From Candidatus Phycosocius spiralis (lineage in GTDB: Bacteria > Pseudomonadota > Alphaproteobacteria > Caulobacterales > Aquidulcibacteraceae): a stretch of DNA of 64,000 nucleotides. The position numbers were made by a program, and so were the translations under genes. The stretch lies in contig NZ_BPFZ01000010.1 of assembly GCF_030158815.1 (NCBI RefSeq), forward strand, positions 39,135 through 103,134, written 5' to 3'. The notes under the pieces were generated by a model that saw nothing but the letters and a program-made list of their open reading frames with translations, did not search any database and was not told where the DNA came from. Of the stretch, positions 44,603-52,937 are shown piece after piece (within the stretch, counting starts at the first letter, position 1; every line of letters begins with the position of its first letter).

Positions 44603-45502
44603 TTAGCGTGAAGCAGGAATACATTGCGCGCCAGCACTTTTGGCCTTTTCACAAAATGCGGTGACTTCACCCCGGTTTTCAAACCCGGTGGCGCGGATGC
44701 GATACCATGTACCTTTAGCGCCTAAATCTGCCGTTACAATTGTCACAGGACCTGACAAGCCAGAGGCACGAAAGCGTGCAAGTGCTGTATCTGCAGAGGC
44801 TTTGTCTTTAAAAGACCCCAATTGCGCGGCAAATCCAGAGCCAGCTGCGCCAGTCGCTTCGGCCTTTGGTACAGGGACGGGTTTAACTGGTGGAGCAGGT
44901 TTTGGAGCAGGCTCGGCTTTTGGTTGAGAAGGTCTTGGCTTTTCCTTAGCAATGCTGGCGACTTGTTTGGGAGCAGGCTTTGTCGACGCTACTTTAGGCG
45001 CGGGCATTGGTTCGCTTTTAGTTGCAGGCTTATCGACTGGCGGGCTGGCTGCCACCCCTTGCTTGGCTGGTGGCGTTGCTGGAACAGGTACGACGACTGG
45101 CGCAGGAGCGACAGCCACAGGGGCCGCACTACCATCGGTCAAGATCGGCGCTTCTGCAGAGGTTTGGGGTTTGACATCTAGCCCAGGTGCATTAGCGCCA
45201 CTGGCTGCATCAAACACTCCCTTATCTAAATCACTGTCAGCAATCGTGTTGGCCGGCACAGCCTCTGTTTTGACGGGATTAGCATCGGCGGTTACTTGCG
45301 GCGGCTGGCCGACATCGCGGCTATTGGCATAGACTTGCCAAGCAATCACACCAAATAGCGCCAAAACAGCCAGAAAACCAACAATGATTAAGGGACCCCG
45401 GCTGCGATCCTCTTCTTCTTCACGTGCGTCAAACGTCAAAAACCCATCATCTTGGTCATCGGGATTATAGTCCTCGAAGGAATCACGATTTCGGTTCGTC
45501 AT
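44603..45502 (-). CDS. SPOR domain-containing protein
   Basis: A 299-residue bitopic envelope protein. A cytosolic acidic N-terminus (about 35 residues, DDQDDGFLTFDAREEEED) is followed by one membrane span (LIIVGFLAVLALFGVIAW), then a long Pro/Ala/Lys-rich periplasmic linker, and a C-terminal SPOR domain (GFAAQLGSFKDKASADTAL to GAQCIPAS) that binds denuded glycan at the septum. The ATG at 45502 has GGAG upstream. The location before nagZ is standard for this family and suggests a division or wall-remodelling role. Confidence 0.9.
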   Translation of the reverse strand: MTNRNRDSFEDYNPDDQDDGFLTFDAREEEEDRSRGPLIIVGFLAVLALFGVIAWQVYANSRDVGQPPQVTADANPVKTEAVPANTIADSDLDKGVFDAASGANAPGLDVKPQTSAEAPILTDGSAAPVAVAPAPVVVPVPATPPAKQGVAASPPVDKPATKSEPMPAPKVASTKPAPKQVASIAKEKPRPSQPKAEPAPKPAPPVKPVPVPKAEATGAAGSGFAAQLGSFKDKASADTALARFRASGLSGPVTIVTADLGAKGTWYRIRATGFENRGEVTAFCEKAKSAGAQCIPASR

Positions 45503-45568
45503 CACTAAAAGCTCCCACCAAATTCAAATAGTCTTGTAGCCATCAATTCATGCGGCGCCAGCCCTTTG

Positions 45569-46750
45569 TTACAAAGTACGGTCAATATTAAAGAGGCGTC
45601 GATGCTCATCAATCGCAAAATCATCAGTCATTCCAGCAATATAGTCGCAAACTAGGCGTGCTGCCTTCGCCGGATTGTCGCTGTGTCGATCGTGCCAAAC
45701 CGGTGGCAAAGTATCGGGTTCATTCAAAAAAGCTTCAAAAAGTTCCCGAATGATTCGCCGGGCCTTACTGCGAGCACGATTCATTTTCCAATGGCGATAC
45801 ATTTTCGTATACAGAAATTGACGCAGTAAAGAGGCCTCAGCAGTCATTTCCTCAGAAAAACCAACCAAAGCTTGAGGGAGAGCACGGACATGTTCAACCG
45901 AGTGCGGATTAAATCGGGCAATACGCCGTCTGGTTTCATCCAGTAAATCGCGCACCCAGATACCAATCAATCGGCGAATGACTTCACCTTGAACACGGCT
46001 GCGCTCTAAATCGGGGTAATCAACTTGGACCGAAGCAAAAACATTGGCTACCAAAGGAACAGCTTCGCATAGCTCTGATAATGTGAAGATCCCACCCGTG
46101 AGGGCGTCGTCAATATCGTGATTATTATAGGCAATATCGTCGGCAACGGATGCGACTTGTGCCTCACTCGAAGCAAAGGTTGTTAGGTCCAGATCAAATT
46201 CAGCGTTCAAATGAGTCCAAACAGGTGCCAACGTGTCCAATGCAACCCCAGGCTGCAACATTGGGCCATTGTGTTTACAGGTACCTTCCAAGGTTTCCCA
46301 AGTGAGGTTTAAACCATCGAAACTAGGATATTTCCGCTCAAGACGGGTCAGTAGGCGCAAGGTCTGGGCATTATGATCAAAGCCACCCCAAGGCTTCATA
46401 CATTCTGCCAAAACATGTTCGCCCGTATGCCCAAATGGGGGATGCCCTAAATCATGAGCGAGGGCACAAGCTTCAGCTAAATCTTCGTTTAAGCCAAGAC
46501 GGCGGGAAACCGATCGGGCAATTTGGGCAACTTCTAAGGAATGGGTAAGCCTCGTGCGAAAATGATCACCTTCATGGGCGATAAATACTTGGGTCTTCCC
46601 CTTTAGGCGACGAAACCCCGTGGAATGAATAATGCGATCACGATCACGTTCAAACGGGGACCTTGTTTGGCTTTCAGGCTCGCGCCAACATCTGCCACGA
46701 CTAAGCTGCGGATTTGCTGCAAAGGGGGCAGTAACATATTGGCTCGCCAT
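45569..46750 (-). CDS. dgt: Deoxyguanosinetriphosphate triphosphohydrolase-like protein
   Basis: An HD-domain dNTPase that hydrolyses dNTPs to nucleosides and triphosphate. The 393-residue protein has RRLKGKTQVF, HSLEVAQIARSV (first histidine), ALAHDLGHPPFGHTGE (HD motif) and VADDIAYNNHDIDDAL. Length fits the shorter type 2 dGTPase-like group. argS, which in many relatives lies between dgt and the SPOR gene, is not here. The upstream region is shared with the divergent erpA gene. Confidence 0.93.
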   Translation of the reverse strand: MASQYVTAPFAANPQLSRGRCWREPESQTRSPFERDRDRIIHSTGFRRLKGKTQVFIAHEGDHFRTRLTHSLEVAQIARSVSRRLGLNEDLAEACALAHDLGHPPFGHTGEHVLAECMKPWGGFDHNAQTLRLLTRLERKYPSFDGLNLTWETLEGTCKHNGPMLQPGVALDTLAPVWTHLNAEFDLDLTTFASSEAQVASVADDIAYNNHDIDDALTGGIFTLSELCEAVPLVANVFASVQVDYPDLERSRVQGEVIRRLIGIWVRDLLDETRRRIARFNPHSVEHVRALPQALVGFSEEMTAEASLLRQFLYTKMYRHWKMNRARSKARRIIRELFEAFLNEPDTLPPVWHDRHSDNPAKAARLVCDYIAGMTDDFAIDEHRRLFNIDRTL

Positions 46751-46909
46751 AGGGTCTTCCTCAAAGCAACTTTCTAGCCCATATAGGGATACACCAATGA
46801 CTTAAAACCACCGATTTCAACTCAGGTCTCTTGCCAGATTTCTTGTCAGTTATCTTGGGGCTATTGGGGCCATAAGTCGTTTTGATGATTTGCGCAAAAG
46901 GATAAAGTG

Positions 46910-47239
46910 ATGAGCCCTGGTTTTTTGGTTTCTGACGCGGCGGCGGCTAAAATTGAGCAGCTAATCGCAACAGAACCTGGTGCGGCTTTGTTTCGCGTTG
47001 CTGTCAATGGGGGCGGCTGTTCTGGCTTTCAATATGAATTCGGTTTTGCTGCCGAAGCTAGAGGAGACGACATTATTATCGAGAAAAACGGTGCCCGGGT
47101 CGCTGTGGATGAGGTATCAATGCCTTTTTTGGAGGGTGCCGAAATTGACTGGGTTGAAGATCTTATGGGTTCAGCTTTCAAAATCCGCAATCCCAATGCC
47201 ATATCTTCCTGCGGGTGCGGTGTCAGTTTTTCGGTATAA
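46910..47239 (+). CDS. erpA: Iron-sulfur cluster insertion protein (ErpA/IscA family)
   Basis: An A-type carrier that delivers iron-sulfur clusters to apo-proteins. The 109-residue protein has the three conserved cysteines in NGGGCSGFQYEF and SSCGCGVSFSV. GTG at 46907 directly precedes ATG at 46910 in frame; the ATG is chosen, with AAGGATAAAG upstream. It is divergent from dgt, the usual alphaproteobacterial arrangement. ErpA, rather than IscA, is the likely subgroup from context. Confidence 0.92.
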   Translation: MSPGFLVSDAAAAKIEQLIATEPGAALFRVAVNGGGCSGFQYEFGFAAEARGDDIIIEKNGARVAVDEVSMPFLEGAEIDWVEDLMGSAFKIRNPNAISSCGCGVSFSV

Positions 47240-47270
47240 TAGATTCCCATTTACCCCATAGGAGGTGGTA

Positions 47271-47975
47271 ATGCAGGTTGAAGAGGCGGTTAAGCAACGC
47301 AAATCCGTGCGCGCCTTTAAGCCCGATCTTGTCCCATTGTCAGAGATTCGCGCCATTTTAGAGATCGCGCGCGCAGCCCCTTCAGGAGGCAATCTACAGC
47401 CTTGGCGAATGATTGTCATAACAGGGCATGAAATAGAAGCGGTGCGTTCTATTGCCATGCATAGTCTGCAAGAAAATCCACTCGGGCAAGCGGGCGATTA
47501 TCCCATTTATCCACCAAAGCTGAATGAACCTTATCGGACGCGTCGCTATCTGGTCGGGGAGGCATTATACGCGATTTTAGGTATAGCGCGCGAAGATAGT
47601 GTGGGTCGTCTTGCACAAATGTCAAAAAATTATGAGTTTTTTGGCGCACCACTAGCCATCTTCTTTGTCATAGACCGCGCCATGGGGCATGGCCAATGGG
47701 CGCATATGGGAATGTTGATGCAAACAATTTGCTTGGTGGCCCAAGAACGCGGCCTTGCTACCTGTATGCAGGAGGCTTGGGCCATGGTGCGTGACAGCGT
47801 CGGGCAGCATTTTGGCTTGGCACCCCATGAAATGATTTATTGTGCGATGGCCATGGGCTATGAAGATACAAAAGCCCCAATCAACCAGCTACGCACAGGG
47901 CGCGCGCATCTTGATGAGATTGCGACTTTTTTAGGCTTCGCGTCCCAAGAAGAACAAGCAATTAGTCTAAGCTAG
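47271..47975 (+). CDS. Nitroreductase family protein
   Basis: A 234-residue FMN-dependent oxidoreductase. N-terminal RKSVRAFKPDLVPL and AAPSGGNLQPWRMIVITG give the FMN-binding signature, and ERGLATCMQEAWAM and EMIYCAMAMGYED are typical late motifs. The substrate (nitroaromatic, quinone or flavin) is unknown. A strong GGAGG with a five-base spacer sets ATG 47271. It lies between erpA and xthA, which are often direct neighbours in related genomes, so this gene looks inserted into that pair (inference). Confidence 0.88.
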   Translation: MQVEEAVKQRKSVRAFKPDLVPLSEIRAILEIARAAPSGGNLQPWRMIVITGHEIEAVRSIAMHSLQENPLGQAGDYPIYPPKLNEPYRTRRYLVGEALYAILGIAREDSVGRLAQMSKNYEFFGAPLAIFFVIDRAMGHGQWAHMGMLMQTICLVAQERGLATCMQEAWAMVRDSVGQHFGLAPHEMIYCAMAMGYEDTKAPINQLRTGRAHLDEIATFLGFASQEEQAISLS

Positions 47976-48008
47976 ACGCTTGTAAATGATTTCCCATAGG
48001 ACCTTTCG

Positions 48009-48791
48009 ATGCGCATCGCCACTTTCAACGTTAATTCAGTCAATGCCCGCTTACAAAATCTGCTTGCATGGCTGAAAGAAGCCGCACCTGATCTGGTATG
48101 TCTCCAAGAGCTCAAATGTGAGGAATCGAAATTTCCCCGCGATGCTCTCGAAGAAGCAGGCTATATGTGTTTTGTTAACGGGCAAAAAAGCTATAATGGT
48201 GTGGCGATCTTATCCAAATTGCCCTTTGAACTCGCGCGATCTCGGCTGCCGGGCGAGGATGATGATCACCAAGCGCGCTATCTTGAAGTCGAAGTGGCAA
48301 TCCCAAGCGGGGCAGTTCGCTTGGCTTGCCTTTATTGCCCCAATGGTAATCCGATTGGCACTGATAAATTTGACTATAAATTACGTTGGATGGCGCGCCT
48401 GCATGCCCATGTCCAATCCCTCTTGACCTTGGAAGAGCCCCTTGTACTGGCTGGGGACTGGAACATCATTCCCCGCCCACAAGACTGTTATGATGCAAAC
48501 GCTTGGATTGGCGACGCTTTGTTTCAACCAAGCAGCCGCGCGGCGTGGCAGCGATTGATCAATCTGGGCCTAACCGATGCCTTCATGGCCGCAGTTGGCG
48601 AGGACCATGCATATACATTCTGGGACTATCAAGCTGGGGCATGGCCTAAAGACCATGGCATCCGGATTGATCATTTTGTTCTAAGCCCTCAAGCCGCTGA
48701 TCAACTTGTAGGCGTAAAAATTTGGCGCTCAGCGCGTGGCCGAGAAAAAGCTTCAGATCATGTGCCAGTTACGGCTGATTTTGGTCTATAA
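48009..48791 (+). CDS. xthA: Exodeoxyribonuclease III
   Basis: An apurinic/apyrimidinic endonuclease and 3'-exonuclease for base-excision repair. The 260-residue protein shows MRIATFNVNSVNARL, CLQELKCEESKFP (metal-binding glutamate), YNGVAILSK, LACLYCPNGNP, LAGDWNIIP and the final SDHVPVTADF with the catalytic Asp-His. Its last 23 bases overlap the 3' end of the convergent membrane-protein gene. The start is ATG at 48009. Confidence 0.96.
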   Translation: MRIATFNVNSVNARLQNLLAWLKEAAPDLVCLQELKCEESKFPRDALEEAGYMCFVNGQKSYNGVAILSKLPFELARSRLPGEDDDHQARYLEVEVAIPSGAVRLACLYCPNGNPIGTDKFDYKLRWMARLHAHVQSLLTLEEPLVLAGDWNIIPRPQDCYDANAWIGDALFQPSSRAAWQRLINLGLTDAFMAAVGEDHAYTFWDYQAGAWPKDHGIRIDHFVLSPQAADQLVGVKIWRSARGREKASDHVPVTADFGL

Positions 48792-49677
48792 GCTGGTCGG
48801 CCTGCGGCGGGGATAAATCGCCTCTGCTTTGGTGCCATGCATAGGCCCCGATACAATAATAGCCCAAATTAAAAAAACCCGTAGCCATGCCATAAACCAA
48901 AATATAAAATAGCCAACCCGCCGAAGCCATATCATTCAAGGATTGGGGTATACCTGTTCCAATTTTGGTGCCCATGGCCAAGGCACCCAAACTTGCAACC
49001 GCTTGCACAATGGTTGATGCGAACACGACAATCACGGTCCATAAGACATAAGCCCCCATATAATGCCAAAATCGCCTGTCGGTTTGCTGAAACGATGCAC
49101 GTAAACCAAGCCCCACCTCACCCCTGTGTGCGATGCTCAACACACCAAACTGTCCCATGCGAAGCGAGACCGTGATCACACCCGCAACCAAACCCAATAA
49201 GGCCAAGCCACCTAATGCAGAATGACGGCCAGATACTAAGCCTGCGACGATAGAAAAGCCTAGTGCGACAAGAAAAATCGTCGCCAAATAAACCACGCCC
49301 CCAGCAAACAAATTGATTTCATCCCGGCCAAACTGCAACCCAAACTGGCCATGCTCTTGATCAAGCACGGTTTTTCGGAGCGCCAATCCACCAACCAGTG
49401 CGTTGACGATCAGATTAACCACCACAAGCAACCCAAGCCATGGCAAGATAGGACCTAAAAGCTCTCTCACCGCTTCAGGAGATGGCACTCGTCCAGTTGC
49501 GGTTAAACCAACATAGCGGGATAGAGCTTCATTAACCCCAGTGACCGTCATCAAAGCCAAAGAAATCAGCATGGTGGTGGAAAAAATCAAGCAAAATCGC
49601 ATCACAAATTGCGCTTGCCGCCTCGCAAGACTTATGACCGAGAGGGCGGCTTCTGATGGGGAAAAATTCTGGACCAT
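48769..49677 (-). CDS. Hypothetical multi-span membrane protein
   Basis: A 302-residue protein with about six hydrophobic segments (for instance FCLIFSTTMLISLALMTV, LPWLGLLVVVNLIVNALVGG, VVYLATIFLVALGFSIVAG and MGAYVLWTVIVVFASTIVQ). No enzymatic motif is seen, and the loops are short with few conserved-looking charges. The layout recalls glycerophosphodiester-phosphodiesterase membrane-domain or YciC-like proteins, but I cannot assign it. AAAGG six bases before ATG 49677 favours this start over ATG 49683. It is convergent with xthA and divergent from trmFO. Confidence 0.7.
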   Translation of the reverse strand: MVQNFSPSEAALSVISLARRQAQFVMRFCLIFSTTMLISLALMTVTGVNEALSRYVGLTATGRVPSPEAVRELLGPILPWLGLLVVVNLIVNALVGGLALRKTVLDQEHGQFGLQFGRDEINLFAGGVVYLATIFLVALGFSIVAGLVSGRHSALGGLALLGLVAGVITVSLRMGQFGVLSIAHRGEVGLGLRASFQQTDRRFWHYMGAYVLWTVIVVFASTIVQAVASLGALAMGTKIGTGIPQSLNDMASAGWLFYILVYGMATGFFNLGYYCIGAYAWHQSRGDLSPPQADQLIDQNQP

Positions 49678-49820
49678 GATCATCCTTTAATTCTGTACCT
49701 TGTGATCTTGCCTCAGTGCGCCTCTAAGAGCGCCATCAAGACCAGCCAACCTTGGATACTATAAGTCATGATACGCAAGTTTGGTATATTAAACACATGC
49801 GAAATTGTTATCTATATGAA

Positions 49821-49873
49821 AAGGGGGAAGGGGAGCTGACTGCAGCCGGCCCGCTTACCCCCCCTCCCCTCTT
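49821..49873 (+). promoter_or_regulatory. G-rich/C-rich leader hairpin upstream of trmFO
   Basis: A purine-rich arm (49821-49835, AAGGGGGAAGGGGAG) faces a C-rich arm (49857-49873), and two GGGG:CCCC blocks with small bulges can pair across a roughly 20-base loop that itself includes CTGACTGCAG. It ends about 28 bases before the trmFO start. An AT-rich stretch (TATATTAAAC, near 49785) just upstream may be the promoter. No T-tract follows, so a classic terminator is unlikely. The pairing is seen directly; its function is unknown. Confidence 0.4.
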
Positions 49874-49900
49874 GGTCCTTCGTGCGCTAGGTCTTGGACA

Positions 49901-51301
49901 ATGACCAACGACGATCCTATTCATATCATCGGCGGCGGCTTAGCAGGTAGCGAGGCGGCTTGGCAGATTAGCCGGGCCGGTTTGCCTGTGATCTTGCATG
50001 AAATGCGCCCAGTTCGCATGACACAGGCCCACCAAGGTGACGCCTTGGCAGAGCTTGTGTGTTCTAACTCATTTCGCTCTGATGATTGGGAGTTCAATGC
50101 AGTTGGCCTTATTCATGCAGAAATGCGTCGGGCGAACTCCCTGATCATGGCCTGTGCAGATGCCCATAAGGTTCCTGCAGGCTCTGCTTTAGCGGTCGAC
50201 CGTGACAGCTTTTCAGCCGCGGTAACCACAGCGATTGAGGCTGAACCTTTAATCACCCTTGTTCGCGAAGAAATAACGAGCCTGCCTCCGCCGAACTGGG
50301 GCAGCACCATCATCGCGACAGGCCCCCTAACTTCAGACCCTTTGGCCCAAGCGGTTCAAAGCATCACTGGGGAAGAAGAATTGTCGTTTTTTGACGCCAT
50401 CGCCCCAATAGTTCATCGCGACAGCATCGATTTTGACATCGCCTGGTTACAAAGCCGATGGGACAAGGTTGGCCCAGAGGGCGATGGCGCGGATTATATC
50501 AATTGCCCAATGGATAAGGACCAATATGAGGCCTTGGTCGATGCCTTGTTGGCAGGAGAAAAAACCAGCTTCAAGGATTGGGAAAAAACGCCTTATTTTG
50601 AAGGCTGTTTGCCAATTGAAGTGATGGCAGAACGTGGGCGCGAAACCCTTCGCTTTGGGCCATTAAAACCAGTTGGCCTAACCGACCCCCGCACCGGAAA
50701 ACGGCCTTGGGCGGTCGTGCAATTGCGTCAAGACAATGCGCTGGGAACTTTATTCAACATGGTCGGTTTTCAAACAAAGCTCAAGCACGGGGTCCAAAGC
50801 GACGTGATCCGCTTGATCCCGGGTTTACAAAATGCCCAATTTGCCCGCCTTGGGGGCATTCATCGCAACACTTTTTTAAACGCCCCAAAGCTTCTTGATG
50901 CAAGCCTTAGGCTTAAAGCCCGCAGCGATATTCGATTTGCCGGTCAAATCACTGGTTGTGAGGGCTATGTTGAAAGTGCCGCCATTGGTCTCTTGGCTGG
51001 GCGCTTCGCGCGGGACGAACGTTTGGGGCAAGCGCCCAGTCTGCCTCCCGTTACCACAGCTTTGGGTGCCCTTCTCAACCACGTCACCGCCGGGCATGTC
51101 GGGGGCGGTAAAGGCAGTTTCCAGCCGATGAACATCAATTTTGGCCTCTTTCCAGATCTCGCGGGGGATGTTGGCGGTAAGGGCAAGCAACGGGGTCGAT
51201 TACGCAAAAAGGCTTTAGCCGATCGCGCTCTTCTCGATGTATCAAACTGGCTGGGTGCCAATCCCGATCGCCAAGATCAAGCCGCCAGACACGCACGATA
51301 A
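49901..51301 (+). CDS. trmFO: Methylenetetrahydrofolate-tRNA-(uracil-5-)-methyltransferase
   Basis: Folate- and FAD-dependent enzyme making ribothymidine at tRNA position 54. The 466-residue protein has the FAD motif [73 protein letters not shown] (two parts), YTGNTF-like [10 protein letters not shown], and [16 protein letters not shown] near the end. Alphaproteobacteria commonly use TrmFO rather than TrmA. Its stop is 30 bp from the convergent phoX stop. Confidence 0.96.
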   Translation: MTNDDPIHIIGGGLAGSEAAWQISRAGLPVILHEMRPVRMTQAHQGDALAELVCSNSFRSDDWEFNAVGLIHAEMRRANSLIMACADAHKVPAGSALAVDRDSFSAAVTTAIEAEPLITLVREEITSLPPPNWGSTIIATGPLTSDPLAQAVQSITGEEELSFFDAIAPIVHRDSIDFDIAWLQSRWDKVGPEGDGADYINCPMDKDQYEALVDALLAGEKTSFKDWEKTPYFEGCLPIEVMAERGRETLRFGPLKPVGLTDPRTGKRPWAVVQLRQDNALGTLFNMVGFQTKLKHGVQSDVIRLIPGLQNAQFARLGGIHRNTFLNAPKLLDASLRLKARSDIRFAGQITGCEGYVESAAIGLLAGRFARDERLGQAPSLPPVTTALGALLNHVTAGHVGGGKGSFQPMNINFGLFPDLAGDVGGKGKQRGRLRKKALADRALLDVSNWLGANPDRQDQAARHAR

Positions 51302-51331
51302 ACCGATTTCATTGAACCCTATTAATGGAAT

Positions 51332-52732
51332 CTATGTTTTGAAACTTTGCCAAGGACCAGTGATTGCCAAGGTGAAGCCCGGCCATTGCACGTTCACAAA
51401 CAAAGTCGTGCCATCTGGAGAGAAGGTTGCACCCGCCCATTCGGCATTATCCTTAAAGACATTGCGGGCAAAGGTCGCCACTTTACCTTGAGGTGTCACA
51501 ATGCGCAGATGATTGCGCAAGGTGTCGGAGTAGCGGTCTTCGCACACAAACAAATGCCCCCATGGCGCCACTGTTATGTTGTCACCATAATCGAATACTT
51601 TATCGTTGATTGATTCCAAAAAGAGCTGCAAACGCCCAGGCTGGTCGGTTTCGCCTACCTGACCTTCATGTGCACTAGGGACATAGCGCAAAATCTGACC
51701 GCAACCGATTGGACCGCCAGAAGTTGCGCACAAATAAAGTTCGCCAACGCCAAAATGAATGCCCTCCCCTCGCGAAACCGAAGCAGCGCCACGCTTAAAA
51801 CCGCGAAACCGCAGATCATCATCGGGACTATCTATGCCGTCAAGGTCGATCCAAACCGTTTCTAGCATCTGCCCACGCTGCCAGATCATCTCCGACTTAT
51901 TGCCGGTATCAGCCCCCTTTGGAAAAGCTTTAAGCCCCATGGCTTGAAGCCGCCCACCCTTGAGCAGATTGCGATGATCATTGGGTAAAAAACGGTAAAA
52001 GAGGCCATTTTCAACATCTTCTGTCAAATAGACAATGCCAGTTCGCGGATCGATGCAAGCAGCTTCATGTTTGAAGCGGCCCATACCAGCGATGGGCACA
52101 GGATCAACCAAGCCCTTATGGCTTGCAGGCACCTCAAAAACATAGCCATGGTCCTTGCCGACACCTTGACCTTTTTTAAGCACCGATTCTTCACAGCTCA
52201 ACCAAGATCCCCAAGGGGTTTGACCGCCTGCGCAATTGGTCGTGGTGCCAATCAAAGACAAAAACTGCGCTTCGGTCTTTCGAGACTTGAGATTATAGAC
52301 CACATGGGTAGTGCCACCAAGGATTGGCAAGCCAGAATCCTCGAAATCAAAGACTTTCGTGCGGTCCAAACGATCGATTAAGCGCCCGTTTAACCCTAGG
52401 GCACCAAAATGACGTTGATCCGGCGCAATCTCGTGGTTGCGGACCAAAATAACGCGCTCATCGTCCTTGGCAAAACAGCCCATTCCGTCATGAATATGGG
52501 GGACAACCAGACCGTCATCCATGGTCTGGCCGGCTTCTGAGATCACCTGATAGCTAAAGCCTTGTGGTAAATCCACGATTTTGGCTTTGTCTGCAACCAA
52601 GGGGCCATAGCCTTGGACTTCGTTAACATAACTCCCCCTTTGGATTTCTTCCGCACGGGCATAACCAGCAAAGGCAAGGCTACCTGCGAGGGTCAAACTA
52701 TGGGCTAACATACCGCGGCGCGAGAGGCTCAT
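51332..52732 (-). CDS. phoX: PhoX family phosphatase (DUF839), Tat-exported
   Basis: A 466-residue calcium-dependent alkaline-phosphatase-like protein of the PhoX/DUF839 family. The N-terminus SLSRRGMLAHSLTLAG is a twin-arginine signal with a cleavage site near AYARA, so it should be exported folded by TatABC, also encoded here. The mature domain starts at VDLPQGFSYQVISEAG, with VPHIHDGMGCF, VRNHEI, GTTTNCAGGQTPWGSWLSCEE (two parts) and LLVCEDRY-like HLFVCEDRY. Classical members are phosphate-starvation induced; I found no clear double PHO box in the 205-bp upstream gap. Confidence 0.88.
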   Translation of the reverse strand: MSLSRRGMLAHSLTLAGSLAFAGYARAEEIQRGSYVNEVQGYGPLVADKAKIVDLPQGFSYQVISEAGQTMDDGLVVPHIHDGMGCFAKDDERVILVRNHEIAPDQRHFGALGLNGRLIDRLDRTKVFDFEDSGLPILGGTTHVVYNLKSRKTEAQFLSLIGTTTNCAGGQTPWGSWLSCEESVLKKGQGVGKDHGYVFEVPASHKGLVDPVPIAGMGRFKHEAACIDPRTGIVYLTEDVENGLFYRFLPNDHRNLLKGGRLQAMGLKAFPKGADTGNKSEMIWQRGQMLETVWIDLDGIDSPDDDLRFRGFKRGAASVSRGEGIHFGVGELYLCATSGGPIGCGQILRYVPSAHEGQVGETDQPGRLQLFLESINDKVFDYGDNITVAPWGHLFVCEDRYSDTLRNHLRIVTPQGKVATFARNVFKDNAEWAGATFSPDGTTLFVNVQWPGFTLAITGPWQSFKT

Positions 52733-52812
52733 ATGGGCAATTCCTTGATAATTGGTTGAAGTATATACATTATGAGGGTGCTCAGTTATTAAGCAAATTT
52801 GATTACGCTATG

Positions 52813-52826
52813 ATGACACAAGTCAT
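52813..52826. promoter_or_regulatory. Inverted repeat between divergent phoX and mmsA
   Basis: ATGAC-ACAA-GTCAT, with five-base perfect arms around a four-base spacer, sits near the middle of the 205-bp divergent region (81 bases from the phoX start, 112 from mmsA). It is a possible operator for a dimeric regulator. It does not match the tandem PHO-box pattern. Only the symmetry is seen; five-base arms can arise by chance. Confidence 0.3.
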
Positions 52827-52937
52827 GGTGCACAAGGCCTGTTTTTACTCAGGAGCGTGCTGCTTGTAGCCAAAAGCTATAGACCTTAAGGAAGTCATCC
52901 GAGATTTGCTGTCCCATACTCAATACAAGGACTTCTC

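Noticed and set aside
52733..52937. PHO box upstream of phoX
   Set aside because: Only single TGTCAT-like half-sites are present. The tandem seven-base repeats required for PhoB binding are not seen.
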